In this document: piece after piece, positions 32,205 to 41,674 of the stretch
Position numbering within the stretch: position 1 is the stretch's first letter
Layout of the letters: every line of letters begins with the position of its first letter
Origin: Atopobiaceae bacterium
Lineage (GTDB): Bacteria; Actinomycetota; Coriobacteriia; Coriobacteriales; Atopobiaceae
Assembly: GCA_022655215.1 (NCBI GenBank)
Contig: JALCUE010000002.1
Coordinates: forward strand, 609,853 to 673,852
DNA: 64,000 nucleotides
Direction: 5' to 3'
Notes under the pieces: model-generated
Seen by the model: the letters and a program-made list of their open reading frames with translations, nothing else
What the model was told of the DNA's origin: nothing
Databases searched by the model: none
Program-made: the position numbers and the translations under genes

Positions 32205-33674
32205 ATGGACATCCATAGAAGAGGGGAGCGTGGCATGCGCGCATGCGGACGGGCGCTGATCGTGGCCCTGACATGCACGCTCCTCGCGCTCGGAATCACG
32301 TTCGTGGCGGCACCCATCAGCGCGCAGGCGATGACTTGTGACAAGGCGACCGCGCGTCCCAACGAGGACGGCGGCAGCGGCGTCATCGGCGGGGAGACCA
32401 CGCGTCTCACGTGGGAGGGAACGGTGGAGAGCGGCGAGGACGTCACGAAGGTGACGCTCACCATCCCGGACGACGGGACGTTCGACGGCTCCACCACGCG
32501 TGTCACCGTGCTCGACGGCCTCACCCGCATGAGCGTCGAGGCTGAGACGAAGACGTCCGGCAACACGCTCGAGGTGGACTTCTCCCAGGCCATCCCCGAA
32601 GGCTCGCTCGTCCGCCTCGAGGTCACCAACATGTGCTTCCCGGTGGAGGGCGGCGACTACGCCATCTCCGGGACCTACGAGTCGCAGGCCGGCACGTCCG
32701 CTCTTCCCGACTCGCCGTCCATCAGCGTCATCGCGAACACGCCCCTCCAACGGGCCGTCACGTGGCTCGATGGCCAGTCCTGGGTCCAGGCCTGGAACTC
32801 CAACCAGTTCCTCGGCATGTTCTTCAAGCCGCAGCTCCTACTGACCTCGTTCGTCTCGCTGTTCGGCGGTTGGCTCGTCTGCCTGGTCATCGTGATCGTC
32901 GCCTACCCGATCGCGATCCTGCTCGGCCTCGCCTTCGCGTTCATGAAGATGGCCAAGCACAAGGTGGTTCGCGCGATCGCCGTCACCTACATCAACATCC
33001 TGCGAGGCACGCCTCTGTTCCTGCAGATCTACATCATGTTCTTCGGTCTGCCCATGGTGGGCGTGAACATCGACAACAACGTGCTCGGCGTCATCGTGAT
33101 GGCGGTGAACTCCTCCGCATATCTCGCCGAGATATTCCGCGCCGGCATCCAGTCGATCCCCACGGGCCAGTACGAGGCGGCGGCGAGCCTCGGCATGAAC
33201 GGGGCCCAGACCATGGTCTCGATCATCCTCCCGCAGACGGTCCGTCGCGTCATACCTACGGTGACCAGCGACTTCATCACGTCCTACAAGGACACGTCGC
33301 TCCTGTCGTCCGTGGGCGTCATGGAACTCATGATGTTCTCGAAGAACCTCACCACCGTCTCAGGCAACATCACGCCCTACATGGCCGCGGCCATCTACTA
33401 CCTCATCGTGACGCTGCCCCTCATCAAGGTCGTGGGCATCGTCGAGCGCAGGATGGCCCGCTCCGAGTCGGGCGGTGGACCCAGGCCCAAGGCCAAGGGG
33501 AGCGCGACCCCGGCCGCCGACCCCTCCACGCCGGCCATGGCCTCCGTCCACTGCGAGGCCACCGAGGACGACGGCGTGCATGGCGTGATCGGCGCGCTCA
33601 CCGCCCCGTTCAGGTCCGCCTCGTCCGTCACACCGCGTCACGACGAAATGGGAGGTGTTCCCGATGCGCTCTAG
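32205..33674 (+). CDS. Amino-acid ABC transporter permease with extracytoplasmic N-terminal domain
   Basis: A 489-residue HisM/GlnP-type permease. The first about 170 residues are unusual: a signal-like segment ([20 protein letters not shown]) and a soluble beta-rich region with two Cys. Then come the membrane domain ([39 protein letters not shown]) and the EAA loop [21 protein letters not shown]. The tail of about 70 residues is low-complexity and likely cytoplasmic. ATG 32205 follows GAGGGGAAACGACG; ATG 32235 is an alternative. The stop overlaps the ATPase start. Confidence 0.88.
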   Translation: MDIHRRGERGMRACGRALIVALTCTLLALGITFVAAPISAQAMTCDKATARPNEDGGSGVIGGETTRLTWEGTVESGEDVTKVTLTIPDDGTFDGSTTRVTVLDGLTRMSVEAETKTSGNTLEVDFSQAIPEGSLVRLEVTNMCFPVEGGDYAISGTYESQAGTSALPDSPSISVIANTPLQRAVTWLDGQSWVQAWNSNQFLGMFFKPQLLLTSFVSLFGGWLVCLVIVIVAYPIAILLGLAFAFMKMAKHKVVRAIAVTYINILRGTPLFLQIYIMFFGLPMVGVNIDNNVLGVIVMAVNSSAYLAEIFRAGIQSIPTGQYEAAASLGMNGAQTMVSIILPQTVRRVIPTVTSDFITSYKDTSLLSSVGVMELMMFSKNLTTVSGNITPYMAAAIYYLIVTLPLIKVVGIVERRMARSESGGGPRPKAKGSATPAADPSTPAMASVHCEATEDDGVHGVIGALTAPFRSASSVTPRHDEMGGVPDAL

Positions 33675-34530
33675 GAACAAGCACGTCGCCATGGTGGAGA
33701 CGCCCGACGCCCTCCCGGCGGATGCGGCCGCAGCCGCGGCGTTCGAGCACGACCACGTCCTGTCGCGTCACCACTTCACCCCGGGCGAGCACCCCGTCGT
33801 CCGCATCGAGCACCTCAACAAGGCGTTCGACGAGACCCAGGTCCTGAAGGACGTCAACCTCGACATCTGGGGTGGCGAGGTCGTGGTGGTGCTGGGGCCG
33901 TCCGGCTCCGGCAAGTCCACGATGCTGCGCTGCATCAACCTGCTCGAGAAGCCCACCGCGGGCCACATCCTGATCAACGACGTCGAGATCACGGGTACCG
34001 CCAAGACCGACGTGAACAAGCTGCGCGAGAAGCTCGGCATGGTGTTCCAGAGCTTCAACCTCTTCCCGCACCTCACGGCCAAGGAGAACGTCATGATCGG
34101 CCAGATGAAGGTGCTCAAGAAGGGCAAGGCCGAGGCCGAGGCGGAGGCCATCCGCCAGCTCGACGCCGTGGGCCTGGCCGACCGCGCCGACTTCAAGCCG
34201 GCCCAGCTCTCCGGCGGCCAGCAGCAGCGCGTCGCCATCGCCCGCGCCGTCGCCATGCACCCGGACGTGCTGCTCTTCGACGAGCCCACGAGCGCGCTCG
34301 ATCCCGAGCTCGTCCGTGGCGTCCTCGACGTCATGCGCGACCTCGCCGAGAACGGCGGCATGACCATGGTCGTCGTCACCCATGAGATGGGCTTCGCCCG
34401 CGACGTGGCCGACCGCGTCGTCTTCATGGAGGACGGCGTCGTGGTGGAGCAGGGCCTTCCCGAGAACGTGTTCGACCATCCCGTCAACGAACGCACAGCC
34501 GCCTTCATCGGCAACATCGCCGATGCGTAG
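33664..34530 (+). CDS. Amino-acid ABC transporter ATP-binding protein
   Basis: A 288-residue GlnQ/HisP-type ATPase. Walker A is GPSGSGKST, the Q-loop is [11 protein letters not shown], the signature is [14 protein letters not shown], Walker B is [13 protein letters not shown], and the switch His is in VVTHEMGFA. About 40 extra residues precede the domain. The ATG at 33664 lies 11 bases before the permease stop and follows GGGAGGTGTTCCCG, so the genes are translationally coupled. Confidence 0.94.
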   Translation: MRSRNKHVAMVETPDALPADAAAAAAFEHDHVLSRHHFTPGEHPVVRIEHLNKAFDETQVLKDVNLDIWGGEVVVVLGPSGSGKSTMLRCINLLEKPTAGHILINDVEITGTAKTDVNKLREKLGMVFQSFNLFPHLTAKENVMIGQMKVLKKGKAEAEAEAIRQLDAVGLADRADFKPAQLSGGQQQRVAIARAVAMHPDVLLFDEPTSALDPELVRGVLDVMRDLAENGGMTMVVVTHEMGFARDVADRVVFMEDGVVVEQGLPENVFDHPVNERTAAFIGNIADA

Positions 34531-34665
34531 GCCGACCACGGGCAGCGAGGCCCTCATCTATCCTCGCCCATGTGGTCTGAGCTGTGCTATTCTCAGGTAA
34601 CCGCCATGAGGTGGATAGCTAGGGAGGCCGCGTATGGTCGCCGGCGAGCCTGGGGGTCGCAGAGG

Positions 34666-35340
34666 ATGCATCACAAGAACATTCTTCTCATAGCCCGAAC
34701 CACCCGTCACCATGAGCGCATGCGTGAGCTGTCGCATGCCCTTGACGTATCCGTGCTCCTGGCCACCCCCGACACCTTCGATCAGGCGATCTCGAGTGGG
34801 CATGAGTTCGACCTCGTGGTGCTCGACGTCGATGGCGTCACGAACGACCTCGTCGGCAAGGTCGAGTCGTACGTGGCCGAGAACGGCTCGATCCCCGTGC
34901 TCATCATCGTGGACGAGGAGAAGCTCTCCGCGCTCCACATGCCGGTGCAGGGGAGGAGCGACTTCGTCCTGGCCAGCGCCGGCGAGACCGAGTTCGAGGT
35001 CCGCGTCACGCAGCTGCTGTGGCCGGGCGAGGAGAACGCCCCCTCCGACATCGTCTCGGTCGATGACATGACGATCAACCTCGCCACCTATCAGGTCTAC
35101 ATCGACGAGAAGCCCGTCGACCTCACGCTCATGGAGTACTCGCTGCTGAGCTTCCTGGCCACGCACCCGTCGCGTGCCTACTCGCGCGAGACGCTCCTCC
35201 ATCGCGTGTGGGGCTTCGAGTACTGCGGCGGCACCCGCACGGTCGACGTCCACATCCGTCGAGTCCGCTCGAAGGTGGGGCCACAGGTGGCGTCTCACAT
35301 CGCCACGGTCCGCGGGGTGGGTTACCTCTTCAAGCTCTAG
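34666..35340 (+). CDS. GlnR-like orphan OmpR-family response regulator
   Basis: A 224-residue regulator. The N-terminal receiver is atypical: the strand-1 acidic pair is absent (NILLIARTTRHH), although an Asp is kept in LVVLDVDG. No sensor kinase gene is adjacent. The C-terminal winged helix (DLTLMEYSLLSFLATHPSRA, YCGGTRTVDVHIRRVRSKVG, IATVRGVGYLFKL) closely resembles actinobacterial GlnR, whose receiver also lacks a phosphorylation pocket. Position beside an amino-acid transporter and 7 kb from glnA fits nitrogen control. ATG 34666 follows GGGGGTCGCAGAGG. Identity as GlnR is inferred. Confidence 0.7.
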   Translation: MHHKNILLIARTTRHHERMRELSHALDVSVLLATPDTFDQAISSGHEFDLVVLDVDGVTNDLVGKVESYVAENGSIPVLIIVDEEKLSALHMPVQGRSDFVLASAGETEFEVRVTQLLWPGEENAPSDIVSVDDMTINLATYQVYIDEKPVDLTLMEYSLLSFLATHPSRAYSRETLLHRVWGFEYCGGTRTVDVHIRRVRSKVGPQVASHIATVRGVGYLFKL

Positions 35341-35363
35341 GTCCGAGCCCCTTTCGCTTCTCG

Positions 35364-35400
35364 AAGGCACCACGTCCCCACGGGCGTGGTGCCTTTTTCA
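35364..35400 (+). terminator. Strong intrinsic terminator after the response regulator
   Basis: AAGGCACCACG pairs with CGTGGTGCCTT, followed by TTTTT. Separates the regulator from the HtrA gene. Confidence 0.9.
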
Positions 35401-35554
35401 GGTGGCTGTAAACCTTGTCCTTCTCGGGTGCATATCTCCCCATAGCCCCGCGAACGGAGGCGTCCGGCCTCTCGTTGGGGTACAAAGGTGCCAGACGGTT
35501 CCTGACCGCGCCCACGCGCGAGACGGGGACGAAGGGGAAGAAGGGAAGGCAACC

Positions 35555-37240
35555 GTGGAAGACTCAAACGAGAAGCGCCCGCCGGTACCCGCGGGCATGG
35601 GCGGCAACACATCCGAAGGCCAGACGCCCTACGGTCCGGCTTACGGCCAGCCCCAGCAGCCGGCCGCGCAGCAGCCGACGAACCAGACCTACCAGCAGCC
35701 GACAGCACAGCAGCCGACCGTGCAGCAGTCGACGAGCCAGACCTACCAGCAGCCGACCACGCAGCAGCCTCCCGTCGGAGGTGGCCAGGTCCCCCCGACC
35801 TCCTCGGCCAGCTACGCCTCGCCCCTCCCGTCGGAGGGTCCGGAGAAGGGGAAGGGTGGCAAGGGTCACCACAAGGTCCCCGTCGGCGTGTGGGCGGTCG
35901 TCGGTGGCGTGGTCGGTGCTCTCGCCCTCTTCGGGATCCTCTCCTGGACGGGTGCCTTCAACAAGACCAACACGACCTCGTCCTCCTCGGCGGGTCAGAC
36001 CATCAACATCTCCACGGCCGATGGCTCGACCACCACGACCGCCAAGGCCGTCTCCGCCAAGTGCCTGCCCTCGGTGGTGTCCATCACCGTCGAGGACTCC
36101 ACGAGCGAGGGCATCGGCAGCGGCGTCATCCTCGACACCTCGGGCAACATCCTCACCAACTACCACGTGGTCGAGGGCGCCCAGACCATCACCGTCACCA
36201 TCGACGGCAACTCCTACGACGGGACCGTGGTCGGCTCCGACGAGTCGAGCGACATCGCCGTGGTCAAGGTCGACCTCAACGGCGCCACGGTCACGCCCAT
36301 CGAGGTCGGCGACTCCAGCTCGCTGGTCGTGGGCGACTGGGTCATGGCCATCGGCAGCCCGTTCGGCCTCGACCAGTCCTGCACGCAGGGCATCGTGAGC
36401 TCGGTCTACCGTTCCACGCTCCTCTCCAGCTCGAGCAATGGACTCTCCAGCTCCAGCAGCAACACCATCTACACCAACCTCATCCAGACCGATGCCGCCA
36501 TCAACCCCGGTAACTCCGGCGGCGCCCTCGTCAATGACCAGGGTCAGCTCGTGGGCATCAACTCGATCATCGAGAGCGAGTCGGGCTCCAGCTCGGGCGT
36601 CGGCTTCGCCATCCCCTCCAACTACGCGGTCAAGGTCGCCAAGCAGATCATCGCCGGCGAGACGGTCACGCATCCCTACCTCGGCGTCTCCGTGGGCACC
36701 GTCACGGCCAACAACGCCAAGAGCAACAACCTCTCGGTCAACCAGGGCGCCTATGTGAGCTCCGTCTCCGAGGGCAGCCCCGCCGCCACCGCCGGCATCG
36801 AGAAGGGTGACGTCATCACCTCCATCGATGGCGAGGAGATCAGCTCGGCCGATGCCGTCATCCTGGCCGTGCGCAGCCATGAGATCGGCGACACGGTCAC
36901 CGTCAAGGTCATGAGGGGCAGCCAGGAGATGAGCTTCGACGTGACGCTCGGCTCCGACGAGGGCACGGAGGCGGCCTCCTCGAACAACTCCAGCTCGTCC
37001 AGCAACTCCAGCTCGAGCGCGAACCCGTTCGGTAACGGCAGCTCCAACGGCTACGGCTCCAACGGCTACGGTTCCAACGGCTACGGGAGCAGCTACGGAA
37101 GCGACTCCAGCTCCTATGGCTCCGGCACCGGCTCCTACGGCACCGGCTCCACCTCGACCACGGCCTCCGCATCCTCGGAGGACGGGACCATGACGGCCTC
37201 GACCGGGAGTCTCGACGTGAGCGGATTGATCCTGACCTAG
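35555..37240 (+). CDS. HtrA/DegP-like serine protease with PDZ domain, membrane anchored
   Basis: A 561-residue envelope quality-control protease. Order: a cytoplasmic QQPT-repeat, Pro/Gln-rich region (to about residue 105), one membrane helix (VGVWAVVGGVVGALALFGIL), the trypsin-like domain, then a PDZ domain (PYLGVSVGTV, AGIEKGDVITSIDGEEISSA). The triad is His about 204 in NYHVVEG, Asp about 233 in SSDIAVVKV and Ser about 321 in NPGNSGGALV. A low-complexity tail has tandem NGYGS units. The GTG at 35555 follows AGGGAAGGCAACC and avoids an unlikely upstream extension. Confidence 0.92.
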   Translation: MEDSNEKRPPVPAGMGGNTSEGQTPYGPAYGQPQQPAAQQPTNQTYQQPTAQQPTVQQSTSQTYQQPTTQQPPVGGGQVPPTSSASYASPLPSEGPEKGKGGKGHHKVPVGVWAVVGGVVGALALFGILSWTGAFNKTNTTSSSSAGQTINISTADGSTTTTAKAVSAKCLPSVVSITVEDSTSEGIGSGVILDTSGNILTNYHVVEGAQTITVTIDGNSYDGTVVGSDESSDIAVVKVDLNGATVTPIEVGDSSSLVVGDWVMAIGSPFGLDQSCTQGIVSSVYRSTLLSSSSNGLSSSSSNTIYTNLIQTDAAINPGNSGGALVNDQGQLVGINSIIESESGSSSGVGFAIPSNYAVKVAKQIIAGETVTHPYLGVSVGTVTANNAKSNNLSVNQGAYVSSVSEGSPAATAGIEKGDVITSIDGEEISSADAVILAVRSHEIGDTVTVKVMRGSQEMSFDVTLGSDEGTEAASSNNSSSSSNSSSSANPFGNGSSNGYGSNGYGSNGYGSSYGSDSSSYGSGTGSYGTGSTSTTASASSEDGTMTASTGSLDVSGLILT

Positions 37241-37271
37241 TCGATGGCCACGGCGACATACGCTCGGAATC

Positions 37272-37308
37272 GGGCGGGCGGGTCGGATGACTTCCGGCCT
37301 GCCCGCCT
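37272..37308 (+). terminator. Terminator after htrA
   Basis: GGGCGGGC pairs with GCCCGCC across a partly paired loop, followed by TTCCTC. Confidence 0.6.
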
Positions 37309-37363
37309 TCCTCATGGAGCGGGCGTGCGTCGTGGTGCCGTCGTTCATGCTGCCAACTTTTTG

Positions 37364-37478
37364 CGATAGGAGCATGAAAGGGAGCCCCGCCGACCTTTCT
37401 GGTATAGATAGAACTCATATATTGCCTGGTAGTAGCTATGAGCATAGGTATTCCAATCAACGGACTATGCTCCTATCG
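37364..37478. other. AT-rich structured element bounded by 12-base inverted repeats
   Basis: CGATAGGAGCAT (37364-37375) and ATGCTCCTATCG (37467-37478) are perfect complements enclosing about 90 bases clearly AT-richer than the surroundings. Inside are two hairpins, GAAAGG/CCTTTC (37376-37399) and CTCATA/TATGAG (37414-37442), so the whole can fold as a multibranched RNA. A TGGTATAGAT extended -10 also lies inside. Candidate structured RNA or small mobile (MITE-like) remnant. Confidence 0.5.
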
Positions 37479-37638
37479 AAAGAAATGGGCACGGGTGCTG
37501 CGCGCGCGGCCTCGTGAGCCTGCCCCGTGCGGCATTCCCGTCCGCCCGGTCGGCTACATTGGTGCATGACATCACGGCGCCAGCGGGGGAGAAGACCGCC
37601 GTGGGACGAGGACTTGCCGCAACACGAGAGGGGCTCGC

Positions 37639-38856
37639 ATGAGGTTCGTGCACACCGCAGACCTGCACATCGGCCGGAGACTCGGCCAGCTCCCCCTCGC
37701 CGACGACGCCTCCTTCATGCTCGACGAACTCCATGACCTGGTGGTCTCCCGCTCTGGCGACGCGCTCGTGGTGGCGGGGGACGTCTTCGACGCCCCCGTC
37801 CCTCCCGAATGGGCCGTCCGCATGTGGGACTCCTTCGTGGAGTGCATGGCTGCTGCCGGCGTCACGCTGCTCGTCGTGGGGGGAAACCACGACTCGGGGG
37901 CTCGTCTCGCCTACGGCTCCTCCCTCGTCGCGGCCGCAGGCGTCCATGTGGTGGGCGAGTTCACGGGTGAGGTCCCGTGCGTCGAGGTGGGAGGCGTCAC
38001 CTTCTGGCTCGTGCCCTTCGTTCGCCCGGCCGACGTCCGCGCGTGGGCCGCGTCCATGGGACATGAGGTCGTGGGTCCGCTCGACTACGATGCCGCGGTG
38101 CGCCTCGTGCTCGACTCCGTCCGCGAGCGTCCGGAGTATGCCGCCTCCTCCGCGAACGTGGCCGTGGCCCATCAGTTCGTCACGGCGTCAGGCGCTGCTC
38201 CCACGCGCTGCGATTCCGAGCGGCTCTCGCTGGGGACGCTCGACAACGTGGACGTCTCGGCATTCGACGGCTTCGACTACGTGGCCCTGGGCCATGTGCA
38301 CGGGCCGCAGCGTGTGGGGCGTGACACCGTGCGCTATGCGGGCAGTCCCCTCAAGTACTCCGCCTCCGAGATCGACCAGAGGAAGTCCTTCGCCGTGGTC
38401 GACGTCGAGCCAGGCGAGGTCCCGTCCGTGGAGCTGGTGCCCATGGCGCCCCTCCATGGCTTCCGCCGCGAGCGAGGTGGCTTCGACGAGCTCCTCGACC
38501 GCGGACGTGGCGAGGACGAGGCGACGCGCGCGGACTTCGTCCAGGCCGTCGTGACCGATGACGAGGAGCCGGTGGATGTGGCCGCCCGTCTGCGCGCCGT
38601 CTGGCCCGATCTCGTGGGCGTCGAGTTCGACAACGCGCGCACGAACGCCGCGGGGGCGCGTTCCGTGGCGGAGGTCGAGGCCACCACCGCCGACGTCGCG
38701 GGGCTCTTCTCCGATTTCTTCGACCAGCAGGTCGGGCGCGCCATGTCCGACTCGGAACGGCAGGTCATGAGGTCCGCGATGGCCGAGGACAGGGGAGAGG
38801 ACCCCCATGGCGAGGTCGCCGCCGGGACGTATGCCGCGGGAGGGGTGGTCGCATGA
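37639..38856 (+). CDS. sbcD: Exonuclease SbcD (Mre11-like nuclease)
   Basis: A 405-residue metallophosphoesterase subunit of the SbcCD DNA end-processing nuclease. Phosphoesterase motifs: FVHTADLHIGRRLG (metal Asp and His), VVAGDVFDAP, VVGGNHDSGARL, VAVAHQFV and YVALGHVHGPQ. The C-terminal part carries the capping and SbcC-binding region. It overlaps sbcC by four bases (ATGA). ATG 37639 follows GAGAGGGGCTCGC. Confidence 0.93.
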   Translation: MRFVHTADLHIGRRLGQLPLADDASFMLDELHDLVVSRSGDALVVAGDVFDAPVPPEWAVRMWDSFVECMAAAGVTLLVVGGNHDSGARLAYGSSLVAAAGVHVVGEFTGEVPCVEVGGVTFWLVPFVRPADVRAWAASMGHEVVGPLDYDAAVRLVLDSVRERPEYAASSANVAVAHQFVTASGAAPTRCDSERLSLGTLDNVDVSAFDGFDYVALGHVHGPQRVGRDTVRYAGSPLKYSASEIDQRKSFAVVDVEPGEVPSVELVPMAPLHGFRRERGGFDELLDRGRGEDEATRADFVQAVVTDDEEPVDVAARLRAVWPDLVGVEFDNARTNAAGARSVAEVEATTADVAGLFSDFFDQQVGRAMSDSERQVMRSAMAEDRGEDPHGEVAAGTYAAGGVVA

Positions 38857-41663
38857 GGCCGCTCAGGCTCGAGCTCAACGCGTTCGGCCCCTATGCCGGC
38901 CGCCAGTCGGTGGACTTCTCCGCCTTCGGCGACCACGGGCTCTTCCTCATCTGCGGCGACACGGGCGCGGGCAAGACCATGCTCTTCGACGCCATCACCT
39001 TCGCCCTCTACGCGCAGACGTCGGGAGGGGAGCGGACGGGCACGTCGCTGAGGAGCGACTTCGCCACGCCAGACCAGGACTGCTGGGTCGAGTTTACGTT
39101 CGAGCACATGGGCGAGACCTACGTCGCGCGGCGCAGCCCCGCGCAGGTCACGGCGAGCAAGCGAGGCAAGGGCAAGCTCGTGAGCCGGGGCATCGACGGC
39201 AGCCTCATGCACGGCGACGAGTGCCTCGCCTCCAAGTCGGATGCGGCCACGAAGGCGGTCGAGGGTCTTCTCGGCCTTGACTACCAGCAGTTCCGTCAGG
39301 TCACCATGATCGCGCAGGGGGCGTTCCGTGACCTCCTCTGCGCCGACGCCGACTCCCGCGAGGGCGTCATGCGCAAGATCTTCGAGACGCAGGACCTCCA
39401 GGGGTTCCAGACGCGGCTCAAGGAGACGGCGAGCAGCGCGATGGCCTCCCTGGCGGATGCCGCAGGTCGCTTCGACATGCTGGCGGAAGGCGTGGCTGAT
39501 GTCCCTGACGCCGATGCCGAGAACACCGCCGCACCTGCGACCCTCCCGTCTGCCGACGTCGAGGGGAGCCTGGCGGCGGCGGACGGCCGCGTCGCCGAGC
39601 TCGAGGTCGTGGCCGACCGCGCACGCTCGGACCTCGACCGTCTCGAGGGGGAGCGCGACAGCGCGAGCGAGGCGCTGAGGCAGGCGCGCGAGAGGGTCCG
39701 ACTCCACGATGCCGTCGAGCGGACCGCTGCCGAGGTCGCGTCGGCGCGGGCGGCTCATGAGGCGGCCTCCGTCGCCTTGGCCTCCGCGAGGTCCGCGCAT
39801 GACGCGAGCTACCAGGGTCTGGTGGGGGAGGAGAGGAGCCTGACGGACTCCCTTCCTCGCTACGACGAGCTCGACCAGGCGAGGGCGACGGTCAAGACGT
39901 CCGACGGTCGCGCCCGCGAGCTCGCGAAGGGCGTGTCGGCGCTCACCGACAGGATCGCCGTCCTCGAGGGGACGATCTCCTCGGCGCGCTCCGAGTTCGA
40001 GGCCGCACCCCAGGTGGCGCGGGACCTCGCGAGGGGGAAGGCGGAGCTGGACGCGACCCTCCAGAGGGGCCAGGACGTGGGGAGGTGCCTGGGAAACCTC
40101 AGGACCATCGCCCACGAGAGGGGACACCTCTCCCAGCTCGTCGCGACCTCGATCGAAAGGACCGCGAGGGCCGACGAGGCGCGTCAGGCCTATGACATGG
40201 GATTCTCGGCCTTCGTCGCCGAGGAGGCGTCGTCACTCGCCAAGGGTCTCGCGGAGGGCGAACCCTGCCCGGTCTGCGGCTCGACGGCGCATCCGCATCT
40301 CGCCCAGGCCGCGGGCGACGCCCCCACGAAGGCGCGTCTCGACGAGCTGCAGGTCGCGTCGGATGAGGCCGCGAAGGCCGCCGGCACGGCTCGCGAGGCT
40401 GCCTCGAGCAAGAAGTCCGAGGTCGAGACCCTCTCCTCGTCGCTGCTCCGGACGGCCTGCGAGCTTGTGGGCCATCCGTCCGCGGGCGCGGACGCGGCAT
40501 CCGAGGAGCTGGCCGCCACGGACGAGCTGGCCGCCCTTCGCGACTCGCTGGCAGCGGAATACAAGGAGCGGGAGGCACGCCTCAAGGACCTCGAGGCCCA
40601 AAGCGCCGGGCTCGACCGGCTCAAGGGCGACGTCGAGGCGGCACAGGCGGAGTCCGCCTCCGTCTCCTCCAAGCTCGCGCAGGCGAAGGCCGACGAGGCG
40701 GACGCCACGCGTGAGCTCGCCGCGGCGCGGGCCAAGGTGGAGGCGATCGGCGCGAGCCTTCCCTTCTCGTCCGCCGAGGAGGCGCGCTCCCATCTGGCGG
40801 AGGTCTCCTCCGAGAGGCGATCCCTGGACGAGAGGCTCGCCAAGGCCGAGAGGGACGATGCGGACGCGACCACGCGGGTGGCCTCGCTCGAGGCGACGCT
40901 TGCCGAGCGCCGCCGCGCCGCCGCCGATGCAGGCCTTGCCGAGGGAGCCGTCCCGGATGCCATCGCGCCCTTCGAGGACGCCGCCGCCCGCGCGGACGAG
41001 GCGGTCTCGAAGGCCAGAGACGTCCTGGCCGGGGCCCTCTCGGCCGATAAGGCCGCCGAGTCCTCCCGCGACCGCATGGTCGAGCTCGCCCCCGAGCTCG
41101 ACCGACTCTCCCACGCCGCCGCCGACGCGACCCTCATGGCGAACGTGGCCGGCGGGAACCTCTCCTCATCCAACAGGATCTCGTTCGAGCGCTACGTCAT
41201 GGCGTTCTACTTCGAGCAGGTCCTCCTGTGCGCCAACCGCAGGCTCGCCCACATGACGAACGGTCGCTACGAGCTCGTCCGCCGCGAGGAGGAGGGGGGC
41301 CGCACGCGCGCGGGTCTCGGCATAGACGTCCTCGACCACGCGACGGGACGCGCCCGCCCGGCGTCGAGCCTCTCGGGTGGCGAGACGTTCGAGGCGTCCC
41401 TCTCCCTGGCGCTGGGGCTCTCCGACTACGCGCAGCAGCGTGCCGGCGGCATCCAGATAGACTCCGTCTTCATAGACGAGGGGTTCGGTACGCTCGACCC
41501 CGAGGCGCTCGAGTCCGTCATGGACGTGCTCGCGGGGCTCGCCGGCGAGTCGTGCCTGGTGGGGGTGATCAGCCACGTGGCCGAGCTCGAGGGCCGCATA
41601 GATGACCGCATCGAGGTCGAGGCGGGGCCGCACGGCAGCGTGGCCACGCAGGTGGTGGGCTAG
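38853..41663 (+). CDS. sbcC: Exonuclease SbcC (Rad50-like ATPase)
   Basis: A 936-residue SMC-like ATPase partner of SbcD. The N-terminal half has Walker A GDTGAGKTMLFDA and the Q-loop MIAQGAFRDLL. Two long Ala/Glu/Arg-rich coiled coils flank a zinc hook, CPVCGS at about residues 472-475. The C-terminal half holds the signature SLSGGETFEASLSLALGLS and Walker B/D-loop DSVFIDEGFGTLD. Translationally coupled to sbcD. Confidence 0.94.
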   Translation: MRPLRLELNAFGPYAGRQSVDFSAFGDHGLFLICGDTGAGKTMLFDAITFALYAQTSGGERTGTSLRSDFATPDQDCWVEFTFEHMGETYVARRSPAQVTASKRGKGKLVSRGIDGSLMHGDECLASKSDAATKAVEGLLGLDYQQFRQVTMIAQGAFRDLLCADADSREGVMRKIFETQDLQGFQTRLKETASSAMASLADAAGRFDMLAEGVADVPDADAENTAAPATLPSADVEGSLAAADGRVAELEVVADRARSDLDRLEGERDSASEALRQARERVRLHDAVERTAAEVASARAAHEAASVALASARSAHDASYQGLVGEERSLTDSLPRYDELDQARATVKTSDGRARELAKGVSALTDRIAVLEGTISSARSEFEAAPQVARDLARGKAELDATLQRGQDVGRCLGNLRTIAHERGHLSQLVATSIERTARADEARQAYDMGFSAFVAEEASSLAKGLAEGEPCPVCGSTAHPHLAQAAGDAPTKARLDELQVASDEAAKAAGTAREAASSKKSEVETLSSSLLRTACELVGHPSAGADAASEELAATDELAALRDSLAAEYKEREARLKDLEAQSAGLDRLKGDVEAAQAESASVSSKLAQAKADEADATRELAAARAKVEAIGASLPFSSAEEARSHLAEVSSERRSLDERLAKAERDDADATTRVASLEATLAERRRAAADAGLAEGAVPDAIAPFEDAAARADEAVSKARDVLAGALSADKAAESSRDRMVELAPELDRLSHAAADATLMANVAGGNLSSSNRISFERYVMAFYFEQVLLCANRRLAHMTNGRYELVRREEEGGRTRAGLGIDVLDHATGRARPASSLSGGETFEASLSLALGLSDYAQQRAGGIQIDSVFIDEGFGTLDPEALESVMDVLAGLAGESCLVGVISHVAELEGRIDDRIEVEAGPHGSVATQVVG

Positions 41664-41674
41664 GGACCGGCCAG

